DNA of 64,000 nucleotides, taken from Streptomyces sp. NBC_00193 (lineage in GTDB: Bacteria; Actinomycetota; Actinomycetes; Streptomycetales; Streptomycetaceae). Positions 60,089-64,000 of this stretch are shown here, piece after piece; position 1 is the first letter of the stretch; every line of letters starts with the position of its first letter. The DNA lies in assembly GCF_026342735.1 (NCBI RefSeq), contig NZ_JAPEMM010000001.1, forward strand, positions 2,294,001-2,358,000, written 5' to 3'. Under the pieces are notes generated by a model. The model was not told the DNA's origin. It saw only the letters and a list, made by a program, of their open reading frames with translations, and ran no database searches. The position numbers and the translations under genes were made by a program.

Positions 60089-60430
60089 TCAGTCGGTGGC
60101 GTTGACGGCGTCTTCCACCGAGTTGTGGATCGGAAACACCTTGGTCAGACCGGTGATTCGGAAGATCTTCAGGATGCGCTCCTGGTTGCACACCAGACGC
60201 AGCGAGCCCTCGTGCGCGCGGACGCGCTTGAGGCCTCCCACGAGCACACCAAGTCCGGTGGAGTCGAGGAAGTCCACTCGCTCCATGTCGACAACCAGGT
60301 GGTAGCTGCCGTCGTTCACCAACTCGACCAACTGCTCGCGCAGCTTGGGCGCGGTATACACATCAATCTCGCCACCGACCTCCACGACCGTACGGTCGCC
60401 GACAGTGCGAGTCGACAGGGACAGGTCCAC
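60089..60430 (-). CDS. bldG: Anti-sigma factor antagonist BldG
   Basis: A 113-residue STAS protein essentially of BldG sequence: [20 protein letters not shown] and [20 protein letters not shown]. Ser57 in LDSTGLG is at the position phosphorylated in S. coelicolor BldG. Unphosphorylated BldG frees sigma factors by binding anti-sigma proteins and is needed for aerial mycelium and antibiotic production. It is transcribed with the RsbW-like gene and is divergent from the helicase gene across 81 bp. Confidence 0.95.
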   Translation of the reverse strand: MDLSLSTRTVGDRTVVEVGGEIDVYTAPKLREQLVELVNDGSYHLVVDMERVDFLDSTGLGVLVGGLKRVRAHEGSLRLVCNQERILKIFRITGLTKVFPIHNSVEDAVNATD

Positions 60431-60511
60431 GGATCCTCCAGCACCTTGCTATCGAGCGGCGCCCCCCAGGGGCCTCCCCACCCGGAGGTGGGAGAGGGAT
60501 TGGCTGCCGCG

Positions 60512-62983
60512 ATGGCATTCAATCACTTACCGGCAGGCGCGCACGACGCCTTCAGACCATTGTCCCGCACGCCGGTGACACACTCGGTTCCAATGGCCAA
60601 CACTCACCGTCCCGGTCCGCCCACGGCACCCGAGGACGTCAGACCCACCCCCGGCACGGTCCTGGACCGGCTGTCACGGGGGCCTTCCCGGGCTGCGCGC
60701 ATCACCCATACGGAGCACTTGCCCCCTCGGGAGGGTCGTCATGCGGTCTGGCCCGATCGCATCCGAACTGATGTCGTAGCCGCAATTCAGGCCGCCGGGA
60801 TCGACCATCCGTGGGAACACCAGGCCGCGGCTGCCGAGCACGCCCTCGACGGGGAGTCCGTGGTCGTCGCCACGGGCACCGCCTCGGGCAAATCGCTGGC
60901 CTACCTCGCGCCCGTGCTCTCCGCCCTCGCCGACGGGGCCGAGGCGCCCAACGGCCGGGGCGCGACCGCCCTGTACCTGGCCCCGACCAAGGCCCTGGCC
61001 GCCGACCAGCGCCGCGCCGTACGGGAACTGGCCGGCCCGCTCGGAAACGCCGTCCGGCCCGCCGTCTACGACGGAGACACCCCGGTCGAGGAACGCGAGT
61101 GGGTGCGCCAGTACGCGAACTACGTCCTCACCAACCCCGACATGCTGCACCGCGGGATCCTCCCGGCCCACCCGCGCTGGTCCTCCTTCCTGCGGGCCCT
61201 GCGCTACGTGGTCATCGACGAGTGCCACACCTACCGGGGCGTCTTCGGCTCCCACGTCGCCCAGGTCCTGCGGCGGCTGCGCCGGCTGTGTGCCCGCTAC
61301 GGCTCCGATCCCGTGTTCCTGCTGGCCTCCGCCACCGCGAGCGACCCGGCGACCGCCGCGTCCCGGCTGACGGGCCTGCCGGTGGTGGAGGTGTCCGACG
61401 ACGCCTCCCCGCGCGGCGAGGTCGTCTTCGCCCTGTGGGAGCCGCCCCTGACCGACCTCAAGGGCGAGCGGGGCGCCCCCGTACGCCGTACGGCCACCGC
61501 CGAGACCGCGGACCTGCTGACCGACCTGGTCGTCCAGGGCGTCCGCACGGTCGCCTTCGTCCGCTCCCGGCGCGGCGCCGAGCTGATCGCGGTGATCGCC
61601 CAGGAGAAGCTCGCCGCCGTGGACCGCTCCCTGCCCCGGCGGGTCGCGGCCTACCGCGGCGGCTACCTGCCCGAGGAGCGCCGGGCCCTGGAACGGGCCC
61701 TGCACTCCGGTGACCTGCTCGGCCTGGCCGCGACGACCGCCCTGGAGCTGGGCGTGGACGTCTCCGGCCTGGACGCCGTCCTGATCACCGGCTACCCGGG
61801 CACCCGCGCCTCCCTGTGGCAGCAGGCCGGCCGGGCCGGGCGCTCGGGCCAGGGCGCGCTGGCCGTCCTGGTCGCCCGCGACGACCCGCTGGACACCTAC
61901 CTGGTCCACCACCCCGAGGCCCTGTTCCAGCAGCCCGTGGAGGCCACGGTCCTGGACCCCGACAACCCGTACGTCCTGGCCCCGCACCTGTGCGCGGCCG
62001 CGGCCGAGCTACCCCTCACGGAGCCCGACCTCGACCTCTTCGGCCCGGCGGCACGCGACCTCCTCCCCCAGCTCGAAGCGGCGAAACTGCTGCGCCGCCG
62101 GGCCACGGCCTGGCACTGGACCCGCCGGGAACGGGCCTCGGACCTCACCGACATCCGGGGCGGCGGCGGACGCCCGGTCCAGATCGTCGAGGCCGCCACG
62201 GGCCGCCTGCTGGGCACGGTCGACGAAGAGGCTTCCCACACCGCCGTCCACGACGGGGCGGTCCACCTCCACCAGGGCCGCACGTACCTGGTGAAGCAGC
62301 TGGACCTGGAGGACTCGGTCGCGCTGGTCGAGGAGGCGAACCCGCCGTTCTCCACGACGGCCCGCGACACGACCGCCATCTCGGTCCTGGAGACCGAGAC
62401 GGAGATCGCCTGGGGCCGGGGCCGGCTCTGCTTCGGGTCCGTGGAGGTCACCAACCAGGTGGTCTCCTACCTGCGCCGCAAACTGATCACCGGCGAGGTG
62501 CTCGGCGAAGCCAAACTGGACCTGCCGCCCCGCACCCTGCGCACCCGGGCCGTGTGGTGGACGGTCACCGAGGACCAGCTCGACGAGGCCCGGATCAACC
62601 CGGAGATCCTCGGCGGCGCCCTGCACGCCGCCGAGCACGCCTCCATCGGCCTGCTCCCGCTCTTCGCCACCTGCGACCGCTGGGACATCGGCGGGGTCTC
62701 CGTCCCGCTGCATCCCGACACCCTCCTCCCGACGGTCTTCGTCTACGACGGCCACCCGGGCGGTGCGGGCTTCGCCGAGCGCGCCTTCCACACGGCCCGC
62801 GCCTGGCTGACGGCGACCCGCGACGCGATCGCCGCCTGCGAGTGCGAGGCCGGCTGCCCTTCCTGCATCCAGTCCCCCAAGTGCGGCAACGGCAACGACC
62901 CGCTGCACAAGCGCGGCGCCGTCCGCCTCCTCACCCACCTCCTCTCGGAATCCCCACCCCCCACCCCACCGGCAACCCCCTGA
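60512..62983 (+). CDS. DEAD/DEAH-box helicase with DUF1998
   Basis: An 823-residue superfamily 2 helicase of the MrfA/Hrq1 type. Motif I is VATGTASGKSLAYLAP, motif II is VIDECHTYRG, motif III LLASATASDP, motif VI QQAGRAGRSGQGA. The C-terminal DUF1998 region ends in the four-Cys cluster CECEAGCPSCIQSPKCGNGN, which binds zinc. MrfA family members repair mitomycin-type DNA damage. ATG 60512 (MAFNHLPAGAHDAFRPLSRT) was chosen because the first 27 residues look coding; ATG 60593 (MANTHRPGPP) is the alternative. Confidence 0.9.
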   Translation: MAFNHLPAGAHDAFRPLSRTPVTHSVPMANTHRPGPPTAPEDVRPTPGTVLDRLSRGPSRAARITHTEHLPPREGRHAVWPDRIRTDVVAAIQAAGIDHPWEHQAAAAEHALDGESVVVATGTASGKSLAYLAPVLSALADGAEAPNGRGATALYLAPTKALAADQRRAVRELAGPLGNAVRPAVYDGDTPVEEREWVRQYANYVLTNPDMLHRGILPAHPRWSSFLRALRYVVIDECHTYRGVFGSHVAQVLRRLRRLCARYGSDPVFLLASATASDPATAASRLTGLPVVEVSDDASPRGEVVFALWEPPLTDLKGERGAPVRRTATAETADLLTDLVVQGVRTVAFVRSRRGAELIAVIAQEKLAAVDRSLPRRVAAYRGGYLPEERRALERALHSGDLLGLAATTALELGVDVSGLDAVLITGYPGTRASLWQQAGRAGRSGQGALAVLVARDDPLDTYLVHHPEALFQQPVEATVLDPDNPYVLAPHLCAAAAELPLTEPDLDLFGPAARDLLPQLEAAKLLRRRATAWHWTRRERASDLTDIRGGGGRPVQIVEAATGRLLGTVDEEASHTAVHDGAVHLHQGRTYLVKQLDLEDSVALVEEANPPFSTTARDTTAISVLETETEIAWGRGRLCFGSVEVTNQVVSYLRRKLITGEVLGEAKLDLPPRTLRTRAVWWTVTEDQLDEARINPEILGGALHAAEHASIGLLPLFATCDRWDIGGVSVPLHPDTLLPTVFVYDGHPGGAGFAERAFHTARAWLTATRDAIAACECEAGCPSCIQSPKCGNGNDPLHKRGAVRLLTHLLSESPPPTPPATP

Positions 62984-63290
62984 GCCCTCCGGCCCCCGGG
63001 ACCGGGACCCGGGCCGGCGGGGCAGGCGGGGCCGACAGGCGGAACTGAGGCTTCACGGCCTCACCAGCGATTGGCTGGATATCGCCCCTGGTGCCACCCA
63101 AACCGGGACAGCCGCCCGGGGAACCACTCCCGCACCCCCCAACCCCTCCCAGACGAGCCTCCAGGGCACCCTCAGCCCCTCCCGGACGGCGCGGGCACCC
63201 TCGGGGCCCCACCCAGACGGGGACGGGCCCCTCAGCCCCTCCCAGAAACGGGCGAGCCGTTCCCGGGACCCCTCCCCGGGGGAGGGCCCC
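62984..63290. other. Intergenic region between helicase and Tad genes
   Basis: Convergent ends without a gene. It contains an irregular direct repeat of CCCTCAGCCCCTCCCRGA-like units (63171-63250) and no clear terminator stem. Confidence 0.4.
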
Positions 63291-63692
63291 TCATCGGGGC
63301 TCCCCGGGCAGCGGTGGGCCCGCGCGGGAGCGCAGCTCCGGTCGGAAGGGGCCCGTCGGGGTGCGGGCGGTGACCTCCGCGACCTCCCCCGTCACCACGC
63401 ACCCGGTGATCTGCACGCCCTGCGCCACCGCCACCCGTACCGCCGTGGCGCAGGCGGCCTCCGGGCCGTGGGCCCAGCTCGCGGCCGCGGCGAGGGCGGC
63501 CAGGTCGGCGGCGGCCGCGGCACGGTGCCGGGAGACCACGGCCTGCCCGAGCAGGAGCACCCCGCCGAACACCGCCATCAGCACGGTCACCACCACGACC
63601 CCCCACACCGTGGCCGACCCCCGGTCCCGGTCCCGGGGCCGCAGGCGGCGGCGCTCCCCCAGGCGGCCCCCGCGGCCCCCGCGGCGGCTCAC
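63291..63692 (-). CDS. Rv3654c-family TadE-like protein
   Basis: A 133-residue protein from GTG 63692, which overlaps the upstream stop by 4 bp. After a basic start, RDRGSATVWGVVVVTVLMAV forms the single N-terminal hydrophobic segment of TadE/TadG-type proteins (Rv3654c family in annotation). The rest is an extracytoplasmic pilin-like part with two Cys (AACATAV and ITGCVVTG). It belongs to a Tad-like pilus locus conserved to the right of the helicase gene in Streptomyces. Confidence 0.85.
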   Translation of the reverse strand: MSRRGGRGGRLGERRRLRPRDRDRGSATVWGVVVVTVLMAVFGGVLLLGQAVVSRHRAAAAADLAALAAAASWAHGPEAACATAVRVAVAQGVQITGCVVTGEVAEVTARTPTGPFRPELRSRAGPPLPGEPR

Positions 63693-64000
63693 GGCGGCGG
63701 CCCGACGGTGTCCTCGGCCAGGGCGGCGGCCAGGGCGGTGAGGCGGACCGGCAGCGCGGCCGGGCCCGGGGCCGGAGCCGAGACGCGGACCCGCCACAGG
63801 TCGCCCGTCCGCGAGAGCTCCACCCGCGCCCCGGGCGGGGCCGCCGCCTCGGCCGCCGCCACCGCCGCGCCCGCCGGCTCCGACCGGGCCGCCGCCCGGG
63901 CACCGGCCCGAGCGGCGTCCACACACCGGATCTGCGCGGCGGCCGCCATCAGCGCCCACACCAGCAGCCCCGCGAACAGCACCAGCGCCGGAATCACCAG
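63689..64000 (-). CDS. TadE-family minor pilin (5' end beyond window)
   Basis: At least 103 codons, open to the right edge, so the N-terminus is probably incomplete. LVIPALVLFAGLLVWALMAA is the hydrophobic helix of TadE-type minor pilins; the true start with its short charged leader likely lies just outside. One Cys (IRCVDAARAG) and RARAAARSEP follow, as in actinobacterial TadE proteins. The stop overlaps the next gene's start, implying one operon. Confidence 0.82.
   Translation of the reverse strand: MVIPALVLFAGLLVWALMAAAAQIRCVDAARAGARAAARSEPAGAAVAAAEAAAPPGARVELSRTGDLWRVRVSAPAPGPAALPVRLTALAAALAEDTVGPPP

Overview
The window is high-G+C actinobacterial DNA, almost certainly from a Streptomyces chromosome. 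GC-rich third positions, GTG/TTG starts and AGGAG-type ribosome binding sites point that way. The right flank also has the conserved Streptomyces order: secreted alpha/beta hydrolase, holB, membrane-fused tmk, topA, methyltransferase, hppA, RsbW-like gene, bldG, DUF1998 helicase, TadE genes.

Layout. (1) 1-15.5 kb is ordinary chromosome: a FUSC protein, TatA, DUF2786, HxlR/SDR pair, family-A DNA polymerase, SigE-type ECF sigma factor with membrane partner, GNAT, BrkB-like and other membrane proteins, serine hydrolase, and a TetR-controlled FMN reductase/MFS pair with two visible operators. Dispersed intergenic repeats typical of the genus occur here. (2) 15.5-43.4 kb is an accessory array at a tRNA-Thr(CGT) gene (43336-43409, minus). 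The 3' part of this tRNA with its terminator hairpin occurs four times in the same orientation, near 16.56, 21.93, 26.37 and 43.29 kb. Copies are more diverged toward the left, as expected if successive elements inserted one after another beside the tRNA.

Inside the array: an oldest segment (16.6-21.9 kb) holds five tightly coupled genes for a two-part coenzyme-B12 glutamate mutase, an EamA exporter, and aspartate-semialdehyde dehydrogenase and aspartate kinase homologues. Together they suggest glutamate to 3-methylaspartate, then its 4-phosphate, then its 4-semialdehyde, an undescribed-looking small-molecule pathway. A decayed segment (21.9-26.4 kb) holds a Uma2 nuclease, a broken copy of a secreted-protein/membrane-protein pair (intact at 15.8-16.5 kb), an unknown 428-residue membrane protein and an integrase remnant. 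The youngest segment (26373-43378, 16.9 kb) is an apparently complete actinomycete integrative and conjugative element with perfect 89-bp att repeats. It carries an ApeA-like HEPN abortive-infection protein, an XRE regulator, an epimerase, a KorSA-like GntR repressor with two palindromic operators, small Spd-type genes, an FtsK-type Tra protein, a primase-polymerase/ATPase replication module, Xis and Int. Two repeat arrays look like cis-acting sites: GACAAG repeats just after tra (transfer locus candidate) and CCGCTAC repeats just before xis (origin or control candidate).

(3) 43.5-64 kb is conserved housekeeping chromosome, mostly on the minus strand: DNA replication (holB, tmk, topA), membrane energetics (proton-pumping pyrophosphatase), the BldG/anti-sigma developmental switch, a DUF1998 helicase and the end of a Tad-like pilus locus running off the right edge.
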